Shown: positions 36,827-44,109 of the stretch, in pieces
Layout: each line of letters begins with the position of its first letter
Position numbering within the stretch: position 1 is the stretch's first letter
Position numbers and translations under genes: made by a program
Notes under the pieces: generated by a model
What the model saw: the letters and a program-made list of their open reading frames with translations, nothing else
Told to the model about the DNA's origin: nothing
Database searches by the model: none
Assembly (NCBI GenBank): GCA_050954285.1
Contig: JBPBPL010000020.1
Location: 18,744-82,743, forward strand
Source of the DNA: Mucilaginibacter_A sp050954285
Lineage (GTDB): Bacteria > Bacteroidota > Bacteroidia > Sphingobacteriales > Sphingobacteriaceae
Reading direction: 5' to 3'
DNA length: 64,000 nucleotides

Positions 36827-37436
36827 ATACGATTGCTTTTTTGTACAATTCTGTTACGTGGTTCCAGTTTACTACGTTCCAGAAAGCGGCTATGTAATCC
36901 GGCCTTCTGTTCTGATATTTCAGGTAGTAAGCATGTTCCCAAACATCCATTCCCAAAACCGGCGTGCCTTTCACCTCAGCAATATCCATTAAAGGATTAT
37001 CCTGATTTGGCGTAGAGCTAACCACCAATTTTTTATCAGCACCAACGGACAACCAAGCCCAGCCAGAACCAAAACGGGTAGCACCAGCTTCCGCAAATTT
37101 GGTTTTGAAATCAGCAAAAGAGCCGAAAGACGAGTTGATTGCCGTAGCCAAATCTCCGGTTGGCTCTCCACCGCCATTTGGCGATAAAAGCGTCCAGAAC
37201 ATGGTGTGGTTATAATGACCGCCACCATTGTTGCGCACCGCTGGCGGAAATTTTGAAATGTTCTTGATGATGTCTTCGATTGAGCTATTCGCTTCCGGTT
37301 TGCCTTCCAGTGCTTTGTTCAGGTTGGTTACGTAAGCCTGATGGTGTTTCCCGTGGTGGATTTCCATCGTCATTTTATCAATATGCGGTTCTAACGCATC
37401 GGTGGCGTAAGGTAACGCCGGTAGTACAAATGCCAT
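36825..37436 (-). CDS. sodA: Superoxide dismutase (Fe/Mn family)
   Basis: The enzyme dismutates superoxide to oxygen and peroxide. The 203-residue length and motifs are typical: 'ALEPHIDKMTMEIHHGKHHQAYV' (first metal His in pieces), 'YNHTMFW' (second His) and 'DVWEHAYYLKYQNRRPDYI' (Asp and His ligands). The Fe/Mn preference cannot be decided with confidence, so the symbol is nominal. A TAGGTTTG -7 box lies at 37482-37475 on the minus strand. A dispersed motif copy (37497-37511) falls where the -33 element would be. Confidence 0.96.
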   Translation of the reverse strand: MAFVLPALPYATDALEPHIDKMTMEIHHGKHHQAYVTNLNKALEGKPEANSSIEDIIKNISKFPPAVRNNGGGHYNHTMFWTLLSPNGGGEPTGDLATAINSSFGSFADFKTKFAEAGATRFGSGWAWLSVGADKKLVVSSTPNQDNPLMDIAEVKGTPVLGMDVWEHAYYLKYQNRRPDYIAAFWNVVNWNHVTELYKKAIV

Positions 37437-37474
37437 AACGTTTGATTTTAAGGGTGAATAAATTGTGATCTCCG

Positions 37475-37511
37475 CAAACCTACAAAATTTATCAGCGGTA
37501 CTGTTTTTACC
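37475..37511 (-). promoter_or_regulatory. Predicted sod promoter with a dispersed motif at the -33 region
   Basis: TAGGTTTG (37482-37475, minus) fits the -7 box. The spacer reaches GGTACTGTTTTTACC (37497-37511), a perfectly self-complementary-ended motif copy followed by GGGTAAAAATT. No TTTG -33 box is seen, so the motif may replace or overlap it. Confidence 0.45.
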
Positions 37512-37589
37512 GGGTAAAAATTGAATTTGGGTTGATGATCAGCATGAAAACTATAAAGGGTTGAAACCGAATTTTGTTCTGGTAAAGCC

Positions 37590-38066
37590 TCAGATTTTCA
37601 ACCGTTTTCTGCGGAAGAAGTCGCGTACCAGTTCGGCACATTCATTTTCCATAATCCCGCCGGTTATCAACGTTTTGGGGTGAGTAATGCGCTGGTTGAT
37701 CCGGCCAAAACCACGCTGCGGATCGTGCGCGCCAAACACAATCTTCCCAACCTGAAACCAGTAGCTTGCGCCGGCGCACATCACGCAAGGTTCCATTGTA
37801 ACGTAAAGCGTACAATTTTGCAGGTATTTCCCGCCCATGGCATTGGCCGCCGCGGTTAAAGCCTGCATTTCGGCATGGGCAGAAACATCGTTCAATCGTT
37901 CGGTTAAATTGTGGCCGCGGCCGATGATTTGTCCGTTGCAAACCACCAAAGCACCAATCGGGATTTCATCTTCTTTCAGCGCAGCTTTTGCTTCCTCCAA
38001 AGCTAATTTCATAAAAAAATCATCCGGCGAAATTACCGGCTCATCCGTAAAACTATAATATCTCAT
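37590..38066 (-). CDS. tadA: tRNA-specific adenosine deaminase (nucleoside deaminase family)
   Basis: TadA converts A34 to inosine in tRNA-Arg. The zinc motifs 'HAEMQALT' (HAE with catalytic Glu) and 'EPCVMCAGA' (PCxxC) are intact, and the 158-residue length from ATG 38066 ('MRYYSFTDE') fits the family. The open frame continues 76 codons upstream, but that extension crosses the dispersed motif at 38081, has no family similarity and uses a remote start, so I reject it. 'FGAHDPQRGFGRI' is close to TadA consensus, although guanine deaminase relatives share these motifs. Confidence 0.93.
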   Translation of the reverse strand: MRYYSFTDEPVISPDDFFMKLALEEAKAALKEDEIPIGALVVCNGQIIGRGHNLTERLNDVSAHAEMQALTAAANAMGGKYLQNCTLYVTMEPCVMCAGASYWFQVGKIVFGAHDPQRGFGRINQRITHPKTLITGGIMENECAELVRDFFRRKRLKI

Positions 38067-38389
38067 CTTGATTTTTGGGTGATAAAAACAGTATTGATCG
38101 CGAAAATAAAGGTTTGTTGAGAGAGAAGAAATAAGATGTTGCAAAGAATTTTCTTTATTTTTAAATAATGAACAACCAAGTCTTGAATTGTAATGAAATT
38201 GAAATCGAAGCATTTCATCCCGTAGAATTTTTACCGGAAGCAATCTGAGCCTGATCATTTTATATTTCCCAAAAAACACCGATAAAAGAAGCATCCGTTA
38301 TCTACAGGAAAAAAATCAAAATTCTAAAACTAAACCTTTTAAAATCCTGACAGTCAGGAATAACAAAGTATTTGATCTTTTAAATCAAT
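38067..38389. other. 323-base intergenic region between tadA and the DUF1800 gene
   Basis: It holds two dispersed motif copies in the same orientation, GATAAAAACAGTATT (38081-38095) and GATAAAAGAAGCATC (38281-38295), one of each flavour, and an odd-length palindrome CCTGACAGTCAGG (38346-38358) 31 bases before the DUF1800 ATG that could be an operator. No gene or clear TAnnTTTG promoter is visible. Confidence 0.75.
38346..38358. promoter_or_regulatory. Palindrome upstream of DUF1800/DUF1501 (possible operator)
   Basis: CCTGACAGTCAGG is a perfect 6+1+6 inverted repeat just upstream of the operon start. Its short stem and lack of T-run argue for a protein-binding site over a terminator. Confidence 0.4.
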
Positions 38390-40297
38390 ATGAAATCTAC
38401 CTCAAAATGGTTTTACGTTTTATCAGTCCTGTTTAGCGGATCGCTCCTGCTTTCTTCCTTTTTTTATCTGTCGGAAAATGTTAAGTCCAGTTTTGATCTT
38501 CCGTATAAAAAAGCCCATTTAACCGAACGGGAAGCAGCAGCACATTTGTTAAGCCGCTTTACTTACGGTGCCACGCCCGGCCAAATTGATGAAGTGGTAA
38601 AAATTGGTTTGAAAAACTGGTTCAACCAACAGCTAAACAGCCAGTTACCAGACGATTCTCTTAATCAAATGCTGGGTAAATATGATGCCTTAAACCTGAG
38701 TAATGAAGAAGTTACGCACCTATTCCCTAAACCGGGCCAGGTTTTGCGCATGGCCGTTCAGGATGGTGTGGTGAACAAAGATTCTGTAAAAACAGACCGG
38801 CCAGCATACAAAGCCCTGTTGCAAAATTACATGCAGCAAAAAGGCTTTAAGCCGGAGCAGGAGCTTTTCCGGCAGTTTATCAATCAGAATGTGCTTCGGG
38901 CGGCTTATACCAATAACCAGTTGCAGGAAGTGATGACGGATTTCTGGTTTAACCATTTCAATGTCTCAATTTCTAAAAATGATTGTGCCCTGTTTATTCC
39001 GGCTTATGAGCGGGATGTGATCCGACCGAATGCGCTGGGAAATTTTACTGATTTACTGCTGGCTACCGCAAAATCTCCAGCCATGCTTTATTATCTGGAT
39101 AATTTCAGCAGTGCGGCTTCCAACGATCAGCAGGGAAACTTACACGCGCGAATGAGGCCGATGCAAAACCAGATGAACCCAGACACTTCCATACGTGCTA
39201 TGCAGGTAAACAATCCGCCAAAAGCAAAAAAAATGCAAGGTTTAAACGAAAATTATGCGCGGGAAGTGATGGAACTGCACACGTTGGGCGTAGATGGTGG
39301 CTACACGCAACAAGATGTAACCAATGCCGCTAAAGTGCTGACCGGCTGGACAATTTTTCCGATGGGCAACAATTTTCAGGCGATAAAAAGAGTAGATAAC
39401 TATCAGGATAAACCGGGTTTTGTGCACGAAGGCGACTTTTTATTCACCCCAAACCGGCACGATAAAACCGAAAAAACAGTGCTTGAAAAAAGCTTCGGTC
39501 CAAATGGTGGTTACCAGGAAGGCGTGGATTTATTAACGATGTTGGCTCAAAAAACGGCTACTGCCAAATTTATCTCCCGCAAAATAGCAGTTAGGTTTGT
39601 GAGCGATAACCCGCCGCAAAGCCTGATTGATAAAATGGCCGCCACTTTTTTGAAGAAGAATGGTGACATTAAACAAGTGCTGCTAACGATGGTTTCGGCT
39701 CCGGAATTCTGGAATGCGGCTGCCATTCGCCAAAAAACAAAATCGCCATTTGAACTGACTATTAGTGCTGTACGTAGTTTGCAGGCCAATATCCAGCAGC
39801 CTTATCAATTGTTTAACTGGATCAGTAAAATGGGCGAGAAAAAATATTATTACCTGGCACCAACCGGCTTTCCGGATAAAGGCCAATACTGGATCAATAC
39901 TGGTGCGTTGCTCAACCGCATGAATTTCGGATTGGCTTTGGCTGCTGGCCGGATTCCGGGAGTTTCTGTTGATCTAATCGCACTAAACCATCACCACGAG
40001 CCGGAAAGTGCACAAAACGCATTGATTACGTACAGTAAACTGATTTTACCAGAACGTAATCTGGATCAAACCATCAAGCGGTTAACGCCGATGCTAAGTG
40101 ATCCTGAACTAGTAAAAAAAGTAGAAATAGCCAGTCAGAAAACGGTTCCGGCTGATGCAAACATGACCAGTAATCCGCAGCAAGCACAGCAAAATATGGT
40201 ACCTGTTAACAAAAAAAATCCTGCTGGCACCAATTCTGCCATGCTGGCGCAGGTTGTTGGGGTGATTATCGGTTCGCCAGAATTTCAACGCAGGTAG
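38390..40297 (+). CDS. DUF1800 family exported protein
   Basis: The 635-residue protein has an N-terminal signal/anchor (about residues 8-27) and DUF1800 hallmarks: 'EREAAAHLLSRFTYGATPGQIDEV' near the start, 'TDFWFNHFNV', 'NENYAREVMELHTLGV.GGYTQQDV' and 'RKIAVRFVSDNPP'. DUF1800 genes almost always pair with DUF1501 genes, as here (40 bases apart); the pair is exported and of unknown function. A possible operator palindrome lies upstream. Confidence 0.93.
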   Translation: MKSTSKWFYVLSVLFSGSLLLSSFFYLSENVKSSFDLPYKKAHLTEREAAAHLLSRFTYGATPGQIDEVVKIGLKNWFNQQLNSQLPDDSLNQMLGKYDALNLSNEEVTHLFPKPGQVLRMAVQDGVVNKDSVKTDRPAYKALLQNYMQQKGFKPEQELFRQFINQNVLRAAYTNNQLQEVMTDFWFNHFNVSISKNDCALFIPAYERDVIRPNALGNFTDLLLATAKSPAMLYYLDNFSSAASNDQQGNLHARMRPMQNQMNPDTSIRAMQVNNPPKAKKMQGLNENYAREVMELHTLGVDGGYTQQDVTNAAKVLTGWTIFPMGNNFQAIKRVDNYQDKPGFVHEGDFLFTPNRHDKTEKTVLEKSFGPNGGYQEGVDLLTMLAQKTATAKFISRKIAVRFVSDNPPQSLIDKMAATFLKKNGDIKQVLLTMVSAPEFWNAAAIRQKTKSPFELTISAVRSLQANIQQPYQLFNWISKMGEKKYYYLAPTGFPDKGQYWINTGALLNRMNFGLALAAGRIPGVSVDLIALNHHHEPESAQNALITYSKLILPERNLDQTIKRLTPMLSDPELVKKVEIASQKTVPADANMTSNPQQAQQNMVPVNKKNPAGTNSAMLAQVVGVIIGSPEFQRR

Positions 40298-40337
40298 ATC
40301 TTATCAAACTTAATATCAAGCTTTAAATCAGTTAATT

Positions 40338-41609
40338 ATGGTTTCCAGAAGAGGATTTTTGAAAGCAGGCGGTGTGGCATTATTAGGTGTTGGCCTAATG
40401 GGCGGCATCCCCAGTTTTTTAGCTGAAGCAGTTGCCGCTAATCAGGTAATTGCCCCTTATGGCAAGCGCAAAGTGCTGGTGTGTATTTTTCAGCGCGGCG
40501 CGATGGACGGGCTGATGGCGGTTACTCCTTTTACCGATGAATATTTGAAAGTCGCCCGGCCAGATCTCTTTATTTCTGCTGCTAAAAACAGTACGGGCAA
40601 ATCTTTAATTGATCTGGACGGGCACTTCGGCTTGCATCCGGCCATGCAGGGTTTTGAACAGGCTTTCCGCGACAAACGGCTGGCAATTGTGCATGGCATC
40701 GGTTCGCCTAACAATACGCGCTCGCATTTTGATGCCCAGGATTACATGGAATCCGGCACCCCGTTTAACAAAGGAACGGCCAGTGGCTGGCTCAATCGCG
40801 CTGTCGGTTTGCTTGGTCACGATGCTATTACGCCATTTTCTGCGGTCAGCTTAACTTCTGCTATGCCGCGTTCGCTTTATGGTGATAATCCAGCTGTGGC
40901 GATCAATAATTTGCAGGATTTCGCCATCCAGATGCGCGGCAATCCTTCCGGTGTAAATATGGCTGCAAAAAGCTTTGAAGATTTATACGATCAAACCTCA
41001 CCCGGATTATTAAAAGACACCGGAAAAGAAAGTTTTGATGCCATGAAAATGCTGCAAAAAGCTGACATCAAAAATTATAAACCGGCGCAAAATGTAATTT
41101 ATCCAACTTCGGCTTTGGGTAATTCCCTCAAACAAATTGCGCAACTGGTTAAAATGGACGTTGGCCTGGAGGTAGCTTTTACAGAATCAAACGGTTGGGA
41201 CACGCATTTTAACCAGGGAAATGATACCGGTATTTTTGCCCGAAATGTGAACGATTTAAGCAGCAGCATGATGGCTTTCTGGAACGATCTGGATGCCTAC
41301 CAAGATGAAGTTACAGTCATGACCATGACCGAATTTGGCCGCACCGTACACCAAAACGGAACCGGTGGCACTGATCATGGCCGTGCTTCCTGCAACTTTA
41401 TTTTGGGCAATGCTGTAAACGGCGGTTTTGTGCATGGCAATTTGCAGCCGTTATCCGTAGAAAACCTGGAAGATGGCCGCGACGTTGCCGTAACCACCGA
41501 TTTCAGGAGTGTTTTTAGTGAAGTGGCAGACAAGCATTTGAAAGTAAATAACGATCGCATCCTTTTTCCAGATTGGAAAAGTAGCCGCATTGGCGTGATG
41601 AAAGCGTAA
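40338..41609 (+). CDS. DUF1501 family protein with Tat-like signal
   Basis: The 423-residue protein starts 'MVSRRGFLKAGGVALLGVG', a twin-arginine-type signal. DUF1501 belongs to the alkaline-phosphatase/sulfatase-like superfamily; 'RGAMDGLMAVTPF', 'GSPNNTRSHFDAQDYMESG', 'NGWDTHFNQG' and 'EFGRTVHQNGTGGTDHGRAS' are typical. It is the partner of the DUF1800 gene upstream. Function is unknown. Its stop codon overlaps a dispersed motif copy. Confidence 0.93.
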   Translation: MVSRRGFLKAGGVALLGVGLMGGIPSFLAEAVAANQVIAPYGKRKVLVCIFQRGAMDGLMAVTPFTDEYLKVARPDLFISAAKNSTGKSLIDLDGHFGLHPAMQGFEQAFRDKRLAIVHGIGSPNNTRSHFDAQDYMESGTPFNKGTASGWLNRAVGLLGHDAITPFSAVSLTSAMPRSLYGDNPAVAINNLQDFAIQMRGNPSGVNMAAKSFEDLYDQTSPGLLKDTGKESFDAMKMLQKADIKNYKPAQNVIYPTSALGNSLKQIAQLVKMDVGLEVAFTESNGWDTHFNQGNDTGIFARNVNDLSSSMMAFWNDLDAYQDEVTVMTMTEFGRTVHQNGTGGTDHGRASCNFILGNAVNGGFVHGNLQPLSVENLEDGRDVAVTTDFRSVFSEVADKHLKVNNDRILFPDWKSSRIGVMKA

Positions 41610-41622
41610 TGCTTCTTTTATC
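41608..41622 (+). repeat. Dispersed motif copy overlapping the DUF1501 stop (AATGCTTCTTTTATC)
   Basis: The stop TAA (41607-41609) supplies its first bases. GGCATAAAATTTATA follows as the mirrored arm. Confidence 0.9.
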
Positions 41623-41723
41623 GGCATAAAATTTATATAGTAATTCCGCTCTCTGCTTTAATAATTTCGATCTTCTAAATAAATTCAAATTTATAGCCTG
41701 CTGCTGGTTTACGCTTCAAAACT

Positions 41724-41731
41724 TACCTTTG
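41724..41731 (+). promoter_or_regulatory. -7 box (TACCTTTG) giving a probably leaderless rlmI mRNA
   Basis: The box matches TAnnTTTG and its last base is 6 bases before the ATG, which is about where Bacteroidota transcripts start. No good -33 TTTG is seen at the expected distance. Confidence 0.5.
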
Positions 41732-41736
41732 CCGCA

Positions 41737-42921
41737 ATGAACGAGGTAATCTTAAAAAAAGGCAAAGAAAAAGCAGTGTTACAACGCCATCCCTGGGTAT
41801 TTTCCGGTGCGTTGGAAAGCGTGAAAGGCAAGCCGGAAAACGGTGAGATTGTACGGACAGTTGATAGCAAGGGCAATTTCCTGGCTTATGGTTTTTACAA
41901 CAACCAATCGCGGGTAGCGGTGCGTTTGCTGGAATGGAATGATGCTGTTTTTATCGATGAAAACTGGTGGCGCAACCGGATTGCAACTGCCGTTAATAAC
42001 CGGAAATCAGTTTTAAACGATCAAACCAATGCCTGCCGCCTTATTTTTAGCGAAGCTGATTTTTTGCCGGGTTTGATTGTGGATAAATACGAAGATCATT
42101 TGTCCGTTCAGATTCTCACTTCCGGCATGGAAAAAGTGAAGGAAATATGGATTGATGAGCTGCAAAAACTACTTCAACCTAAAAGTATTTTTGACCGCAG
42201 CGATGCCACTTCCCGTTCGCACGAAGGATTGGACGCTTCTTTTGGTTTGCTTTATGGCAGCAATCCGCCTGATTTTGTGGAAGTGATTGAGAATGGAATC
42301 AAGTATGAAGTGAGCATCGCCGAAGGGCAAAAGTCCGGTTTTTATTGCGATCAACGCGAAAACCGGAAACTGGTTGCGGCTCATGCTTCGGGCAAAAGAG
42401 TGCTGGATTGTTTTGCCTACACAGGTGGCTTTAGCCTGAATGCCTTGCAAAATGGCGCTGAAATGGTCACCAGTGTTGATAGTTCGGCTTTGGCGATTGA
42501 GACTTTGCATAAAAATATCCGCCTCAATAATTATGATCCTAAAAGAAGCACAGCCATACAATCAGACGTAAATAAACAGTTGCGAAAGTTTCGGGAAGAA
42601 GAAGAAAAATTTGACCTGATCATTCTTGATCCGCCCAAATATGCGCCTTCACGTTCTGCATTGGATCGTGCTTCGCGCGCTTACAAAGATTTAAACCGTT
42701 TGGCCATGCTGCTGCTGAACAAAGGTGGTTTGCTGGCTACATTTTCCTGTTCGGGCGCGATGGATATGCCAACTTTTAAACAGGTTTTGGCCTGGGCTGC
42801 GCTTGATGCGGGCAAGGAAGTACAGTTTATCAATCAGTTGGGCCAGCCGGAAGATCATCCGATCCGATCTTCTTTTCCCGAAGGAGAATATTTAAAAGGT
42901 TTGATTTGCCGGATAAATTGA
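41737..42921 (+). CDS. rlmI: Class I SAM-dependent rRNA methyltransferase, RlmI-like
   Basis: RlmI methylates C1962 (m5C) of 23S rRNA. The 394 residues have an N-terminal PUA domain ('AVLQRHPWVFSGALE'), a linker, and a Rossmann methyltransferase domain with 'GFYCDQRENR', 'VLDCFAYTGGFSLNALQNGA' (SAM motif) and the catalytic 'LIILDPPKYAPS'. A TACCTTTG -7 box at 41724-41731 ends 5 bases before the ATG, so the mRNA may be leaderless. A dispersed motif copy is coded at 41941-41955 ('DAVFID'). Confidence 0.93.
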   Translation: MNEVILKKGKEKAVLQRHPWVFSGALESVKGKPENGEIVRTVDSKGNFLAYGFYNNQSRVAVRLLEWNDAVFIDENWWRNRIATAVNNRKSVLNDQTNACRLIFSEADFLPGLIVDKYEDHLSVQILTSGMEKVKEIWIDELQKLLQPKSIFDRSDATSRSHEGLDASFGLLYGSNPPDFVEVIENGIKYEVSIAEGQKSGFYCDQRENRKLVAAHASGKRVLDCFAYTGGFSLNALQNGAEMVTSVDSSALAIETLHKNIRLNNYDPKRSTAIQSDVNKQLRKFREEEEKFDLIILDPPKYAPSRSALDRASRAYKDLNRLAMLLLNKGGLLATFSCSGAMDMPTFKQVLAWAALDAGKEVQFINQLGQPEDHPIRSSFPEGEYLKGLICRIN

Positions 42922-42940
42922 GTTAATAATTCTGCGTTTT

Positions 42941-42969
42941 GTTATCCTGAACGATAGCGAAAGGATCTT
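42941..42969. repeat. Copy of a widespread 'ATCCTGA...GGATCTT' short repeat
   Basis: GTTATCCTGAACGATAGCGA plus AAGGATCTT resembles a short interspersed sequence (TCATCCTGAGCGAAGYGAAGGATCTT type) that I recall from many unrelated genomes. It has a small ATCCT/AGGAT stem and lies between convergent rlmI and terC, where it could help terminate. Confidence 0.5.
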
Positions 42970-42984
42970 CATCAGGCATTGATT

Positions 42985-43749
42985 TTATGCCATAACTTTT
43001 GGGGTCTTCTTGGATTTTGATTTTAGTTTCAAATTCAGTAATTCTACCAAAATAGAAAAACCCATAGCAAAATACAGATAGCCTTTCGGGATATGCTGAT
43101 CGAAACCTTCGGCCAAAAGCGAGAAACCAATCAGTAATAAAAATGAAAGAGCCAGCATTTTAACGGTTGGATGCGAGTTGACAAAGTTGGCCACCGGATT
43201 GGATGCCCACATCATGATGCCTACGGCAATTACTACGGCGGCAATCATGATGGATAAATGACTGGCAATACCAACGGCCGTGATCACAGAATCCAGCGAA
43301 AAAACAATATCAAGCAACACAATCTGCACGATAGTTGCCCAAAATGAGTGCGGTTTAGTATTGGTTTCTTCATCGTCGCCACCTTCAATTTTTTCGTGGA
43401 TTTCGCTGGTACTTTTATAAATCAGAAATAACCCGCCTAAAATCAGAATCAGATCATGTCCGGAAATAGCCAGTTTTTCTACCCAGTCTTTATCTGTAAC
43501 TCCAATTATTCCAGCCAAATTAAATAGAGGTTTGGTTAAACTCATGATCCAGGTGAGCGACAACAGCAACAAAATCCGTGTAAACATTGCCAGAAACAAA
43601 CCTAATTTCCGACCTTTATCCTGCTGATTTTCAGGTAACTTTCCAGATAGAATCGAAATGAAAATGATGTTATCAATCCCCAGAACAATTTCTAAAACCG
43701 TTAAAGTGATCAGCGAAATCCAGGCTTCGGGTTGCGTTAAAAATTCCAT
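42985..43749 (-). CDS. TerC family integral membrane protein
   Basis: The 254-residue protein has seven or eight membrane spans and the TerC-family motif 'LTVLEIVLGIDNIIFISIL' near the N-terminus plus the paired acidic 'LLDIVFSLDSVITAVG'. TerC proteins are linked to metal handling: Mn2+ export (Alx/MntP-like roles) or supply of metals to exported enzymes; tellurite resistance is historical. The ATG at 43749 is preceded by a dispersed motif copy 9 bases away. No yybP-ykoY-like manganese riboswitch is recognisable upstream. Confidence 0.93.
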   Translation of the reverse strand: MEFLTQPEAWISLITLTVLEIVLGIDNIIFISILSGKLPENQQDKGRKLGLFLAMFTRILLLLSLTWIMSLTKPLFNLAGIIGVTDKDWVEKLAISGHDLILILGGLFLIYKSTSEIHEKIEGGDDEETNTKPHSFWATIVQIVLLDIVFSLDSVITAVGIASHLSIMIAAVVIAVGIMMWASNPVANFVNSHPTVKMLALSFLLLIGFSLLAEGFDQHIPKGYLYFAMGFSILVELLNLKLKSKSKKTPKVMA

Positions 43750-43757
43750 TTTGCAAA

Positions 43758-43772
43758 AATGCTTCTTTTAGC
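43758..43772 (+). repeat. Dispersed motif copy upstream of terC (AATGCTTCTTTTAGC)
   Basis: It starts 9 bases outside the terC ATG and points away from it. GGTATAAAACTG follows as the mirror arm. Confidence 0.85.
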
Positions 43773-44109
43773 GGTATAAAACTGTAAAAAGAAAGCCAGT
43801 CAATGTTTTTGTAAAAATTATAACTTAATAGGATATAAATCGTTTTATGAAAATTAAAAGGCTGTTTCTACGTTTTTAAGGCACACTACTGCTTCCTGAA
43901 ATAGTTTTGCAAATGCTTTTTTTATCGGATAAATTTATGATTATCAATCTTTACCGATGGTTGTTTTAGCAAAAAACAATTCATTGTAATATTGTTATCA
44001 TAGCATAGACAGCCGTTTTGACTGTCTTTTTTTTGTTTTAAATTAGCAAACTGTATTTATTAAAAGCCGGATGTTTGGTACTGAAATTAATTTAATGTTG
44101 ATAAAAAAT
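43773..44109. other. Intergenic region with a motif copy and an orphan terminator
   Basis: It holds a TAGTTTTG box (43902-43909, plus), a motif copy AATGCTTTTTTTATC (43912-43926) with the same flank as 32471, and a strong plus-strand terminator at 44007-44034. No open frame lies between promoter-like box and terminator, so an RNA of about 120 bases is possible. Confidence 0.5.
44007..44034 (+). terminator. Orphan intrinsic terminator upstream of the S41 protease
   Basis: AGACAG (44007-44012) and CTGTCT (44022-44027) form a stem followed by a run of eight to nine T. The nearest gene upstream (terC) is on the other strand, so this ends either a small RNA or an attenuated leader of the protease transcript. 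Confidence 0.75.

Noticed and set aside
38067..38294. 76-codon N-terminal extension of tadA
   Set aside because: It crosses a dispersed motif copy, has no similarity to TadA, and the normal family start is ATG 38066.
43750..44070. Manganese (yybP-ykoY) riboswitch upstream of terC
   Set aside because: I could not find the paired conserved internal loops of that class in the leader on the minus strand.
44071..44109. Longer N-terminus of prc
   Set aside because: The extra 13 residues precede a normal signal peptide that starts at ATG 44110.
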